64,000 nucleotides of DNA from Oribacterium sp. WCC10 (GCF_900113415.1 NZ_FOPH01000005.1:179614-243613), one strand, 5' to 3'; numbered from the stretch's first letter, positions 53,159 to 61,320 are shown. Notes: generated by a model from the sequence alone, not told the origin. Program-made: numbers and translations.

Positions 53159-53187
53159 AATATAGCATAGGAGAAAGTGTTTCGCAA
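53159..53187 (-). promoter_or_regulatory. Promoter of the pyr operon
   Basis: Minus strand TTGCGA, 17-bp spacer, TATATT with extended -10 TGC; transcription start near 53152. Confidence 0.75.
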
Positions 53188-53303
53188 GGATAAATTAGAT
53201 CCCCATACCACATATCTGTTAAGTAAAAATACATTTCAAACCGGGGAAAAAACAGAGCGGGATGTTGCCCATTTAATAACGTTAAGCTGAGGTTTTAAAA
53301 AAA

Positions 53304-53426
53304 CAAAATAGCCCCCTTAGAACCACTTGGAATATTTTTCCTTAACACCTTCGGCAATTCTGAGTTTTTTATCAGAAAAAACTCAGAATTGCCGAGACCT
53401 AGTGGTTCTTAGGAGGGCTGTTTTAG
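53304..53426. repeat. Long composite inverted repeat (~120 nt)
   Basis: Outer arms (plus strand CAAAATAGCCCCCTTAGAACCACT and AGTGGTTCTTAGGAGGGCT-gTTTTAG) enclose an inner 20-bp perfect stem TCGGCAATTCTGAGTTTTTT / AAAAAACTCAGAATTGCCGA with a 5-nt loop. The 5' side has an extra 19-nt bulge. Far longer than the other terminators here; a MITE-like or structured-RNA element. No coding capacity. Confidence 0.6.
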
Positions 53427-53435
53427 ATTTTTACC

Positions 53436-53620
53436 GGAGCGCCCTGCTCGGGCCATATCGTTCCGGTGTTCGCTCCGGCGAACACCTTTTACTTGGCCAT
53501 CCCCGCCTGCGCTCCGCCGGTCAGGTTCGGCTCTGTATGCCTCACCTGATTCCTTCGGAACCCGAGCTTTGCTCGGGCCATATCGTTCCGGTGTTCGCTG
53601 ATGCGAACACCTTCACTCAT
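53436..53620. repeat. GC-rich region with duplicated hairpin unit
   Basis: Two direct copies (about 53447-53486 and 53571-53611) share CTCGGGCCATATCGTTCC, GGTGTTCGCT and GCGAACACCTT. In each, GGTGTTCGC pairs with GCGAACACC, while the loop differs (TCCG against TGAT). Next to the second copy CCCGAGC/GCTCGGG makes another stem. Much richer in G+C than its surroundings; no ORF. Confidence 0.6.
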
Positions 53621-53885
53621 CCCACCCCTCACGAGGCATAATTATCATCATTTCAACAAATCTTTCATCCGGAGCGAGAACTATATCATCTCTGTGTGTC
53701 ACTCCCGGAAGATCATTTGTATCGGCCAGTTCAAGCTGAATCCAATCAATGGCATTGGCTCTTGCATCTGCCAGAGCCTCTTCCTCTGTTGCGCCTTCAC
53801 CATAGCACTGGTCAAGATCAAAATACTCTACTCTATAACTTCCATCAGCCTTCTTTCCAAGCTTTGCAGGATAGTAAAATGTCAT
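53613..53885 (-). CDS. HicB-like antitoxin-fold protein, apparently orphan
   Basis: 90 aa with the partial RNase-H-like HicB fold: MTFYYPAKLGKKADGSYRVEYFDLDQCYGEGATEEEALADARANAIDWIQ, including the DLxxCxxxGxTxEEAxxxA pattern. HicB antitoxins normally neutralise a neighbouring HicA mRNA interferase; no HicA-size gene lies on either side. The C terminus lacks an obvious added HTH or ribbon-helix-helix. GGAGG before its ATG sits in the last codons of the AraC gene (5-nt gap), so it is co-transcribed with that regulator. Its stop runs into the GC-rich repeat region. Confidence 0.8.
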   Translation of the reverse strand: MTFYYPAKLGKKADGSYRVEYFDLDQCYGEGATEEEALADARANAIDWIQLELADTNDLPGVTHRDDIVLAPDERFVEMMIIMPREGWDE

Positions 53886-53890
53886 ACCTG

Positions 53891-54778
53891 TTAATCCTCC
53901 TTACCGAACTGCTTACGGAATTTGTGTGGTGTCTCTCCTGTCACTGAGCGGAATATCTTTATGAAGTTTCCGATATTGTGGAAACCGCAGTCCTCTGCGA
54001 TCTCATATACATGTGTATCAGTATCCCTGAGAAGTCTAGAAGCCTGTTCAACCCTGTAACGATTGATATAATCAAGAGGTGAAACTCCCGTAACACTTCC
54101 GAAGAATCTGATAAAATACTGTTCATTCAGCCCTGTAAGCTCTGACAGATGACGTATGTACAGCTTTTCCTTATAGTGGTCACGGATATAATTGATTGAA
54201 TCCTTAATAGCCCTTACCTGCTTCTCGGCATCCAAATCCTCTTTATCCTGAACCATACCGAAGGATTCAATCAGCGCAATGATATGCAGAAGATCTGCCT
54301 TAACCATAAGCTGATCAGAAACCGAACTAAGCTCATACTTTCTCACACTTACCGTATCAGTTGTACCTTTGGTTCCAAACTCGCGATATCTACGCACCAT
54401 ATCATTAAACGATCTCAATATCTGCAGAAAACCGAAATCAGATACAGTTATAAATTCCGAGAATTTTATAGTACCGTCCTTTAATGGATATAGCAAGGAT
54501 TCATTTACAGGATCGGTTTCTTTTTTAAAACATAGTTCATTCAGATCAACCTTTATGGAATACTCAACTCCCTTATCATCAAGAGATTCAAGCTTTCGAA
54601 TGACCCCTGCATTGACAATGCAGAAACACTCGTCAGTTATCTCATATTCCTTCAGGTTCAGCATCAGCTTATAATGTCCGTTTTTAAAATATATAATTTC
54701 AGGTTCATCGTGCCAATCCAACCCGACGTCAAGCTTCTCGTCCCCGCTGTTGATTGACTCATAGAGTATTGCCGCCAT
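53891..54778 (-). CDS. AraC family transcriptional regulator
   Basis: 295 aa. The N-terminal 170 residues form a cupin-type/dimerisation region without clear homology; the C-terminal 100 residues contain two HTH motifs (YIRHLSELTGLNEQYFIRFF and VYEIAEDCGFHNIGNFIKIFR with TGETPHKFRKQF). Effector unknown. Divergent promoters separate it from coaX; co-transcribed with the HicB-like gene. Confidence 0.92.
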   Translation of the reverse strand: MAAILYESINSGDEKLDVGLDWHDEPEIIYFKNGHYKLMLNLKEYEITDECFCIVNAGVIRKLESLDDKGVEYSIKVDLNELCFKKETDPVNESLLYPLKDGTIKFSEFITVSDFGFLQILRSFNDMVRRYREFGTKGTTDTVSVRKYELSSVSDQLMVKADLLHIIALIESFGMVQDKEDLDAEKQVRAIKDSINYIRDHYKEKLYIRHLSELTGLNEQYFIRFFGSVTGVSPLDYINRYRVEQASRLLRDTDTHVYEIAEDCGFHNIGNFIKIFRSVTGETPHKFRKQFGKED

Positions 54779-54900
54779 TATTTCCCCATTTCATTAATGT
54801 TTTGAGTGTAATGCTACTTTCCCTCACCGATGGCACAAAAAGCCACACGTATGTTTACAATTACACTCATCATTCTATCCCGTCTAATACTATTAATGTC

Positions 54901-54929
54901 ATGATAACATAATTTTTTTCTGTGTTCAA
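54901..54929 (-). promoter_or_regulatory. Promoter of the AraC/HicB-like unit
   Basis: Minus strand TTGAAC, 17-bp spacer, TATCAT; leader of about 115 nt. Confidence 0.55.
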
Positions 54930-54988
54930 ACCTAATTCCGTGCTCTAATTCTTACGAAAATCATTTTTTCACAAATTTCTATATTTTT

Positions 54989-55017
54989 TTGCAATGTCGC
55001 AGCTGTTGCGTTATATT
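54989..55017 (+). promoter_or_regulatory. Promoter of coaX
   Basis: TTGCAA, 17-bp spacer, TATATT; transcription would begin about 20 nt before the ATG. Confidence 0.65.
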
Positions 55018-55043
55018 CTTATTATTAAAGTATTGGAGGCCTT

Positions 55044-55829
55044 ATGATTTTAGCTGTTGATTGTGGCAATACACACACAAAGATAGGATGTATAGATGAA
55101 GGTATAGTCATTGAACCCGTTGTACGTCTTGAGACCAATAGAAAAAAGACCATGTACGAATATGCATCCGACATTGACCGCATCCTGAGTCTGACCCATT
55201 TAAAAGAGAAGAATATCGACGGAGTAATTATCTCCTGCGTTGTTCCCCCTCTTATGGATGTTCTTTACGATGCTTTAAAGCTTGTTACCGGCAAGAATGC
55301 TCTTATGGTGGGAGCCGGCGTAAAATCAGGCATACGCATTCAAATTGATGATCCGGGTACAATAGCCGCAAATCTTGTTTCTGCCGCTGTCGGAGCCAAA
55401 AATCTTTACTCTCTTCCTGCTATCATAGTAAACATGGGGACCGCAACAACTGTAACTGTTGTCAATGCAGAAGGCGCTTACATAGGTGGCATCATCATGC
55501 CGGGTGTGACATTATCAATGGATGCACTCACCAGTGGCACATCCCTTCTTCCCTCAGTCGATCTGGCACCGCCCAAAAAGACCATAAGCACTCAGACCAT
55601 GGATGCAATGAAGGCCGGAATCATATATGGTTCTGCCGGAGCTTTAGATGGAATCATTGACAGATTCACAGCTGAACTTAAGATCGAGAATCCCAGCATC
55701 ATAGCCACAGGAGGCATCGCCCATGTCATTACCAAATATACAAAACACAAGATGATACTTGACGAAAACCTTTTGCTCAAGGGACTATGGTATATTTGGT
55801 GTCTTAATCAGAACAAACGAAAAAAATAA
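55044..55829 (+). CDS. coaX: Type III pantothenate kinase
   Basis: First step of coenzyme A synthesis: phosphorylates pantothenate, insensitive to CoA feedback and using monovalent cation. 261 aa of the ASKHA fold: ILAVDCGNTHTKIGC (phosphate-1), NMGTATTVTVV (phosphate-2) and ATGGIAHVI (adenosine loop). GGAGGCCTT precedes the ATG. Monocistronic; ends in a terminator shared with convergent tgt. Confidence 0.96.
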   Translation: MILAVDCGNTHTKIGCIDEGIVIEPVVRLETNRKKTMYEYASDIDRILSLTHLKEKNIDGVIISCVVPPLMDVLYDALKLVTGKNALMVGAGVKSGIRIQIDDPGTIAANLVSAAVGAKNLYSLPAIIVNMGTATTVTVVNAEGAYIGGIIMPGVTLSMDALTSGTSLLPSVDLAPPKKTISTQTMDAMKAGIIYGSAGALDGIIDRFTAELKIENPSIIATGGIAHVITKYTKHKMILDENLLLKGLWYIWCLNQNKRKK

Positions 55830-55853
55830 AACATATTTTGTGCTTAAAACAAC

Positions 55854-55888
55854 TTGGGGGAACGCTGATCTAATCAACGTTCCCCCAA
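55854..55888. terminator. Bidirectional terminator between coaX and tgt
   Basis: TTGGGGGAACG/CGTTCCCCCAA: 11-bp perfect stem. The GGGAACGCTGAT part resembles the end of the MITE-like elements. Confidence 0.85.
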
Positions 55889-55901
55889 AGGTTTTATGAA
55901 G

Positions 55902-57083
55902 TTATTCCTCTCCCCTGTCATAGGTTCCGAGCTTATCAAGCGCTTCATTCTTCCAACTGTCCCAATTATCATTTCTGATAGCATCACGAATTTCTTCTGT
56001 AAGATGATTGTAGAAATACAGATTATGAAGAACGCACATACGCATGCCAAGCATTTCCTTTGCCTTCATAAGATGTCTGATATAAGCTCTTGAATATCCG
56101 CCTGTATATGTTCCGTCCGCTCTCTTGCTTCCGGCACATACAGGACACTTACATCCTTCTTCGATAGGTCTTTCGTCGAGCTCATACTTCTGATTGAACA
56201 GATTCATCTTACCCTTATGTGTATATACATGACCGTGTCTTCCATTTCTTGAAGGATATACACAGTCAAAGAAATCAATGCCTCTGTCCACAGCCTCAAT
56301 GATATTGGCAGGTGTTCCTACTCCCATAAGATATGTAGGCTTGTTCTTTGGAAGATGCGGAACAACAACATCAAGAATATGATACATCTGCTCATGTGTT
56401 TCTCCAACAGCAAGGCCTCCCACAGCATACCCGTCAAGATCCATCTTACTGATGATATCTGCATGCTGTACTCGAATGTCATCAATAACTCCGCCCTGAT
56501 TGATTCCAAAAAGAAGCTGTTCTTTGTTAACTGTATCAGGAAGGCTGTTAAGTCTCGCCATTTCTTTCTTACATCTCTCAAGCCATCTGGTTGTTCTTTC
56601 AACAGATGGAAGAATATAGTCTCTGTCTGCGAGCGCAGGAGGGCATTCATCAAAGGCCATTGCTATTGTTGACCCGAGATTTGACTGAATCTGCATAGAC
56701 TCCTCAGGTCCCATAAATATCTTCCGACCGTCGATGTGGCTGCTGAAATACACACCCTCTTCTTTTATCTTACGTCCTGTTCCTGCAAGTGAAAAAACCT
56801 GGAATCCGCCTGAGTCTGTAAGTATAGGACGATCCCACTTCATAAACTTGTGAAGTCCGCCAAACTTCTTTATAAGAGTATCACCGGTACGAACATGAAG
56901 ATGGTAGGTATTGGACAGCTCAACCTGAGTTCCTATGGTATGAAGATCATCTGTTGAAACACCGCCCTTGATGGCGGCAACTGTACCTACATTCATGAAC
57001 ACAGGTGTCTCGATGGAGCCGTGTACCGTCTCCATGTGCGCCGACTTTGCACGGCCGCTGGTTTTTACGATTTCATATTTCAT
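55902..57083 (-). CDS. tgt: Queuine tRNA-ribosyltransferase
   Basis: Exchanges G34 of GUN-anticodon tRNAs for preQ1/queuine. 393 aa: catalytic Asp in ILTDSGGFQVFSL, NQGGVIDDIR, GVGTPANIIEAVDRGIDFFDCV, and the zinc site CKCPVC...H (CxCxxC plus His in HNLYFYN). The start follows AGAGGTTCAAAA; an in-frame extension of 20 codons upstream is atypical for the family. Followed by the coaX/tgt terminator. Queuosine synthesis genes are not in the window. Confidence 0.96.
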   Translation of the reverse strand: MKYEIVKTSGRAKSAHMETVHGSIETPVFMNVGTVAAIKGGVSTDDLHTIGTQVELSNTYHLHVRTGDTLIKKFGGLHKFMKWDRPILTDSGGFQVFSLAGTGRKIKEEGVYFSSHIDGRKIFMGPEESMQIQSNLGSTIAMAFDECPPALADRDYILPSVERTTRWLERCKKEMARLNSLPDTVNKEQLLFGINQGGVIDDIRVQHADIISKMDLDGYAVGGLAVGETHEQMYHILDVVVPHLPKNKPTYLMGVGTPANIIEAVDRGIDFFDCVYPSRNGRHGHVYTHKGKMNLFNQKYELDERPIEEGCKCPVCAGSKRADGTYTGGYSRAYIRHLMKAKEMLGMRMCVLHNLYFYNHLTEEIRDAIRNDNWDSWKNEALDKLGTYDRGEE

Positions 57084-57170
57084 TTTTGAACCTCTATTTC
57101 TTAGTTCTGCGAAAGGCACTCCGGGAAAGCAGCCCGGCGCCATGGTAATAAGTACTGCTACTTATACATA

Positions 57171-57222
57171 ATGATGTGAGTGTCAAAAGTATTCGTCACT
57201 CACTGATGATGCACAGCACATA
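57171..57222 (-). repeat. Dispersed ~50-bp hairpin repeat, copy C
   Basis: Plus strand ATGATGTGAGTGTCAAAAG...GTCACTCACTGATGAT; GTGAGTG pairs exactly with CACTCAC. Located between tgt and secDF, after the secDF terminator. Confidence 0.7.
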
Positions 57223-57250
57223 ATAAAAGACCGACTCCTGAGAGTCGGTC
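57221..57250 (-). terminator. Terminator of secDF
   Basis: Minus strand GACCGACT-ctcagg-AGTCGGTC followed by TTTTATT. Confidence 0.85.
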
Positions 57251-57315
57251 TCTAATTTATAAAAATATTCCAATTACGTCAAGTCCATAGCTTGCTCTGT
57301 AATTATTAAAGTTTA

Positions 57316-59505
57316 TTAATTGTTTGCTGCCTTCTTGGCTGCCTTGGCCTGAAGCTTGTCGGCTTTATCTTTTGCGGTCTTATCAGCCTTCCTCTTCTTA
57401 GCCCAGTTTGTAAGGTCAAACCAAAGCGGACCTGCAATAGTGATAGATGACCATGCACCGGCTACGATACCAACCATAAGCGGCATAGTAAAATCACGAA
57501 TGGATGAAACGCCAAAGATGAAAAGTACAATAACCATGATAAAGGTTGTAAGTGATGTATTGATAGAACGTGTAAGTGTCTGTGAAATAGCAGTATTAAC
57601 ACAGGCAGCAACATCCTTCTTCATAGCAGGATCAGCAAGATTCTCTCTGATACGGTCAAATACAACGATGGTAGCGTTGATAGAATAACCTACGATTGTG
57701 AGAATACATGCGATAAATGTTGAACCTACCGCCCATTTAAGTCCGGCATAGAAAGCAACTGTAATCAGAACATCGTGTGTAAGCGCAAGAACTGATGCGG
57801 ATGCAAATTTGATATCCTTAAATCTGATCCAAATGTAGATCAGCATGCAGATGATGGCAATGATAAATGCCCAAACCGCGTCTGCCTTCATCTCATTTGA
57901 AACAGCTCCGGAGATATTCTCTGTTGTTATCTTCTCCTCATCAACCGAGAACTCATCAACAAGCTTCTGATACAGTTCCTTACGCTCCTCTGTTGTAAGA
58001 GTACGTGTCTTGATAATCACTTCGTTTGTTCCTGAAACCTTAGATGCCTGTACTGATGCATCTCCGCCTGTAACATCCTTAAATATAGGAGATACCTTGG
58101 CATCAATATCATCAAGTGAAAGATCTTCATTGAAGGTTACATTTGTCGAAGAACCACCCTGGAAATCGAGATCATAGTTGAAGAGATTTCCGATAGTAGC
58201 CTTGTTAGTACCAAGGAATACAAATCCTGCAATGATTACAACTGCTGATACAGTATATGCAATCTTACGGAACTTGATGAAATCAATGATCTTGATCTCT
58301 TTACGTATGCCGTAAAGTTTAGGGCTTGTAGCGCCAAACTGTACAAAGCTCCAAAGAAGTGAACGTGTCACAAAAAGAGCTGTGATAAGTGAGATAACGA
58401 TACCGATGGCAAGTGTTGAAGCAAATCCCTTAACAGTACCTGAACCTCTGAGATAAAGAACCGCTGCAGCGATAAGTGTTGTAACATTACCATCGATGAT
58501 AGCTGAAAGAGCCTTGCTGTATCCAGCCTTGATAGCCTTCTCTACACTGTTTCCGAGGCCAAGCTCTTCCTTGATACGTGTGAAGATGATGACATTGGCA
58601 TCAACCGCCATACCGATAGAAAGAATGATACCTGCAATACCGGGAAGTGTAAGAGTAACCTCAAACGCCTGGAGGATAACAAGCTCAAGGCCTGTATACA
58701 TAACAAGTGCAAGTGATGCTGTAAATCCCGGAAGAAGATACAGTGCTATCATAAACAGCATAACAAGGCCAAGACCTATAGCACCTGCCTTAAGTGATGT
58801 TGAAATAGCCTCCTGTCCGAGTGTAGCACCGATAACATTGGAACGAAGCTCAGTGAGCTGAACCGGAAGTGCACCTATACGTATGGTTGACGCAATACGT
58901 GTTGCCTCATCATAGTCTGTAAGGCCTGTGATAGACGCCTGTCCGCCGGAAATAGCCTCCTGTACTGTAGGAGCTGAGATAACATTATCATTGTAGATAA
59001 TGAAAATAGGCTTTCCTACATTGGCTGCAGTAGCTTCTGCGAACTTGGTTGCACCGGACTCGTTGAATATGAGTTCGATAACATATTCATTTGTACCATT
59101 GTTGTTTACCATGCCGGCAGTAGCATTCTTTACATCATCTCCTGTGAGAAGGATGTTTCCGTTACTGTCTGCGAACTGCAGTGTACCCGGCTCACCGAGC
59201 TCTGCAAGAATCTCATTGGCATCAGTTGCACCGGGAATATCGATATTTATACGATTACTTCCCTCCTGATATACCTGCGCTTCTGTTGAATAGCCCTGCG
59301 CCTTTAACTGAAGCTTATAGATTGTATCGGACATCTGTTCCGATGTAGGGTTTGGATCCACTGTCTGATATGTGATGGAAACACCACCGTTCAGATCAAG
59401 ACCCAGCTTAATGTCTTTGGCACCGTTCACACCCAAAAAACAGAAACCGGCTGTGATAGCCAGCACTAAGAGCAGTGTGAGTGCGCCCTTCAGCTTGTTG
59501 TTCAT
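57316..59505 (-). CDS. secDF: SecDF protein translocase subunit (fused SecD-SecF)
   Basis: RND-family membrane protein that uses proton-motive force to aid late Sec translocation. 729 aa; 12 transmembrane helices expected (6 per half). SecD half: GLDLNGGVSITYQT near residue 33, periplasmic P1 domain, GMAVDANVIIFTRIKEEL about residue 300. SecF half from about residue 415: LDFQGGSSTNVTF and TIVVFDRIRENLA. Split secD/secF is common elsewhere; a fused form occurs in many Firmicutes. A Lys/Ala-rich cytoplasmic tail (KKRKADKTAKDK...) ends it. AAGGAAGATATT precedes the ATG. Confidence 0.96.
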   Translation of the reverse strand: MNNKLKGALTLLLVLAITAGFCFLGVNGAKDIKLGLDLNGGVSITYQTVDPNPTSEQMSDTIYKLQLKAQGYSTEAQVYQEGSNRINIDIPGATDANEILAELGEPGTLQFADSNGNILLTGDDVKNATAGMVNNNGTNEYVIELIFNESGATKFAEATAANVGKPIFIIYNDNVISAPTVQEAISGGQASITGLTDYDEATRIASTIRIGALPVQLTELRSNVIGATLGQEAISTSLKAGAIGLGLVMLFMIALYLLPGFTASLALVMYTGLELVILQAFEVTLTLPGIAGIILSIGMAVDANVIIFTRIKEELGLGNSVEKAIKAGYSKALSAIIDGNVTTLIAAAVLYLRGSGTVKGFASTLAIGIVISLITALFVTRSLLWSFVQFGATSPKLYGIRKEIKIIDFIKFRKIAYTVSAVVIIAGFVFLGTNKATIGNLFNYDLDFQGGSSTNVTFNEDLSLDDIDAKVSPIFKDVTGGDASVQASKVSGTNEVIIKTRTLTTEERKELYQKLVDEFSVDEEKITTENISGAVSNEMKADAVWAFIIAIICMLIYIWIRFKDIKFASASVLALTHDVLITVAFYAGLKWAVGSTFIACILTIVGYSINATIVVFDRIRENLADPAMKKDVAACVNTAISQTLTRSINTSLTTFIMVIVLFIFGVSSIRDFTMPLMVGIVAGAWSSITIAGPLWFDLTNWAKKRKADKTAKDKADKLQAKAAKKAANN

Positions 59506-59597
59506 TGGAATATCTTCCTTTGTGTAAATATTTACTGCTTATCACGTCTTATTCTTTATGCTTTACAATTCTGCAAGTGATGAAAACAGCAAACGAT

Positions 59598-59626
59598 ATT
59601 ATAACAAATACGGCTCTTTCTGACAA
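59598..59626 (-). promoter_or_regulatory. Promoter of secDF
   Basis: Minus strand TTGTCA, 17-bp spacer, TATAAT with extended -10 TGT; leader about 85 nt. Confidence 0.75.
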
Positions 59627-59631
59627 CCGAT

Positions 59632-59662
59632 AAAGGCGCCCCTTCCTGTAGGAAAAGGCGCC
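59632..59662 (-). terminator. Terminator of the MocR-like/lspA unit
   Basis: GGCGCC-nn-TTCCT-ac-AGGAA-nn-GGCGCC hairpin followed by TTTATC on the minus strand. Confidence 0.75.
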
Positions 59663-59694
59663 GAAACATCAATAAAAACCCTGTTTTGAACGAA

Positions 59695-60222
59695 TCAATC
59701 TTCTTTTTTTATAAAAGCGGAAATAATATAGATTATTCCACCAACATATATGGCGATGTCACCGATATTAACTATGAGTGATTTAAGCCCACTTACTCTT
59801 ATATTAAGGTAATCCGTTACTTTTCCGTTAACTATACGATCAAGAACATTGGATAATGCTCCTCCTATTACGATGGCCATCCCCAGCTTCTTCAACTTAT
59901 ACTGTTTAGGATAAAAGCTTGTCAGATACTGAAGTCCGCCTGCGAGAAATCCAACCGCTGCTATGGAACTGTTCTTCACAAGCTCCGGATATTCTCCCAA
60001 ACGACCTCTGGAAAATCCCGGATTATGAGCACGCATTATCTTTATATACCCTTTCGTATGCGGCATATCTCTCGGAAAATTGTCCTCAGGTTCTGTATCT
60101 ATAGCGCTCTTAACCATCTGATCCACTGCACAAATAAGGCCTGCAATTCCAAGTAAATGCAGAAATTCATTACTTAAGTCCCAGAAAAAATGTGTTGTTT
60201 TAATATTTCTAAGAATCCCCAT
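59695..60222 (-). CDS. lspA: Signal peptidase II (prolipoprotein signal peptidase), divergent
   Basis: Aspartic protease in the membrane that cleaves lipoprotein signal peptides. 175 aa with four hydrophobic segments. The catalytic aspartates are in GGALSNVLDRIVNGKVTDYLNI and the later VNIGDIAIY (normally FNxAD). The AHNPGFSRG block replaces the usual RNxGAAFS. Divergent but with the key residues kept. It starts 9 nt after the MocR-like stop, with GGAGGGG as ribosome binding site. A clear client (LivK lipoprotein) is in the window. Confidence 0.85.
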   Translation of the reverse strand: MGILRNIKTTHFFWDLSNEFLHLLGIAGLICAVDQMVKSAIDTEPEDNFPRDMPHTKGYIKIMRAHNPGFSRGRLGEYPELVKNSSIAAVGFLAGGLQYLTSFYPKQYKLKKLGMAIVIGGALSNVLDRIVNGKVTDYLNIRVSGLKSLIVNIGDIAIYVGGIIYIISAFIKKED

Positions 60223-60231
60223 AACCCCTCC

Positions 60232-61320
60232 TTAATCATTGCCGCTTAAAGCCTGACGTCTTCTCCTTCGTACCCTGTTCACATGCCTTTCAAAATCACC
60301 ACTGTTCAAAAGCTCAGCCAATACATATTGATCAAACATAGGCACAGTGCATGAATAAAAATCAATCTTTCTCTTCAGTTCATCTGCCAGCTCCCCGGGA
60401 AGCAGCATATAGCCTATCCTGACTGCAGGTGAAAGCGTCTTTGTGAATGTATTAAGATAAATCACCGTCCGTTCCGGTTCGAGAGAGAATAATGTATCCT
60501 CCGATTTTGAAGATGTCGAAAACTCCGAAGCATAGTCATCTTCTATTATAATAGCTCCACGCTTCTCTGCCCAGGCTATATACTCTCTTCTCTTTCCTGC
60601 TGTAGCCGTAACACCGCTTGGATAACTGTCAAAGGGGGTAACATGCAGTACATCGGCGGTTGTATTTCTGAGTTCACTTGAATGTATACCCTTAGTACCA
60701 AGTTTTAATGCTTCGCAGGTAACGCCATTAGCCTCATAGACCTTTCTTATTTTCTCATATGAAGGGTCTTCCAATGCATACAGCCTTTCTCTTCCAAGCA
60801 TCTGTACAATCAGGCCGTAAAGATATTCCGAACCAGCGCCAATTATTATCTGATCATTCTTCACATGAATCCCACGGCTTCTCTGCAGATACCTCGAAAT
60901 ACTGTCACGCAAAAATAATGAACCGTCATTTGGTGATTTTTCAAGTATCTTATCACCATGTGTCGACAAAACACGACGCATGGTTCTCGCGAACCCCGAA
61001 AACGGAAATGAATCAAGACTTTCTTCATACTTGTCCGTAACTGCATTTTCCGAAAATGCTTCAATATTTCTTTCCTCACCTACAGGAAATGAATCCTCAG
61101 ACATATAACTTACATAATATCCGCTTCGCTCTTTTGCCTCAATATATCCTTCATCTGCAAGAAGGTCATACGCATGCTCAACAGTTATAACGCTGGTATC
61201 GGAGTCCTCCGCCATCATCCTTTTTGAAGGAAGCTTATCTCCGAATTTGTAATCGCCATTAGTGATATGTTCCCTAATATCAGTATATATCCTAAGATAT
61301 GCAGCAATCTTCCCCTTCAT
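60232..61320 (-). CDS. MocR/PdxR-type GntR regulator with shortened aminotransferase domain
   Basis: 362 aa: N-terminal GntR winged HTH (IYTDIREHITNGDYKFGDKLPSKRMMAED, TVEHAYDLLADEGYI, residues 10-70), then a fold-type I aminotransferase-like domain with GAGSEYLYGLI, VTPFDSYPSGVT, IIEDDYASEF and the PLP lysine in LNTFTKTLSPAVRIGY (about residue 300). Typical MocR proteins are 450-500 aa; this one stops right after RHVNRVRRRRRQAL, so the small C-terminal subdomain (about 90 residues) is missing. The next gene begins 9 nt later with its own ribosome binding site. Could be a natural short form or a decayed gene. Confidence 0.82.
   Translation of the reverse strand: MKGKIAAYLRIYTDIREHITNGDYKFGDKLPSKRMMAEDSDTSVITVEHAYDLLADEGYIEAKERSGYYVSYMSEDSFPVGEERNIEAFSENAVTDKYEESLDSFPFSGFARTMRRVLSTHGDKILEKSPNDGSLFLRDSISRYLQRSRGIHVKNDQIIIGAGSEYLYGLIVQMLGRERLYALEDPSYEKIRKVYEANGVTCEALKLGTKGIHSSELRNTTADVLHVTPFDSYPSGVTATAGKRREYIAWAEKRGAIIIEDDYASEFSTSSKSEDTLFSLEPERTVIYLNTFTKTLSPAVRIGYMLLPGELADELKRKIDFYSCTVPMFDQYVLAELLNSGDFERHVNRVRRRRRQALSGND

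Noticed and set aside
53436..53612. HicA toxin gene next to the HicB-like gene
   Set aside because: No ORF with a start and HicA-like GGSHH motif; the stretch is GC-rich repeats.
53436..53620. CRISPR array
   Set aside because: Only two long repeat units, internally palindromic and not regularly spaced; no cas genes.
60100..60300. Frameshift hiding the tail of the MocR-like gene
   Set aside because: After its stop the sequence immediately becomes the lspA ribosome binding site and gene; no aminotransferase tail in any frame.
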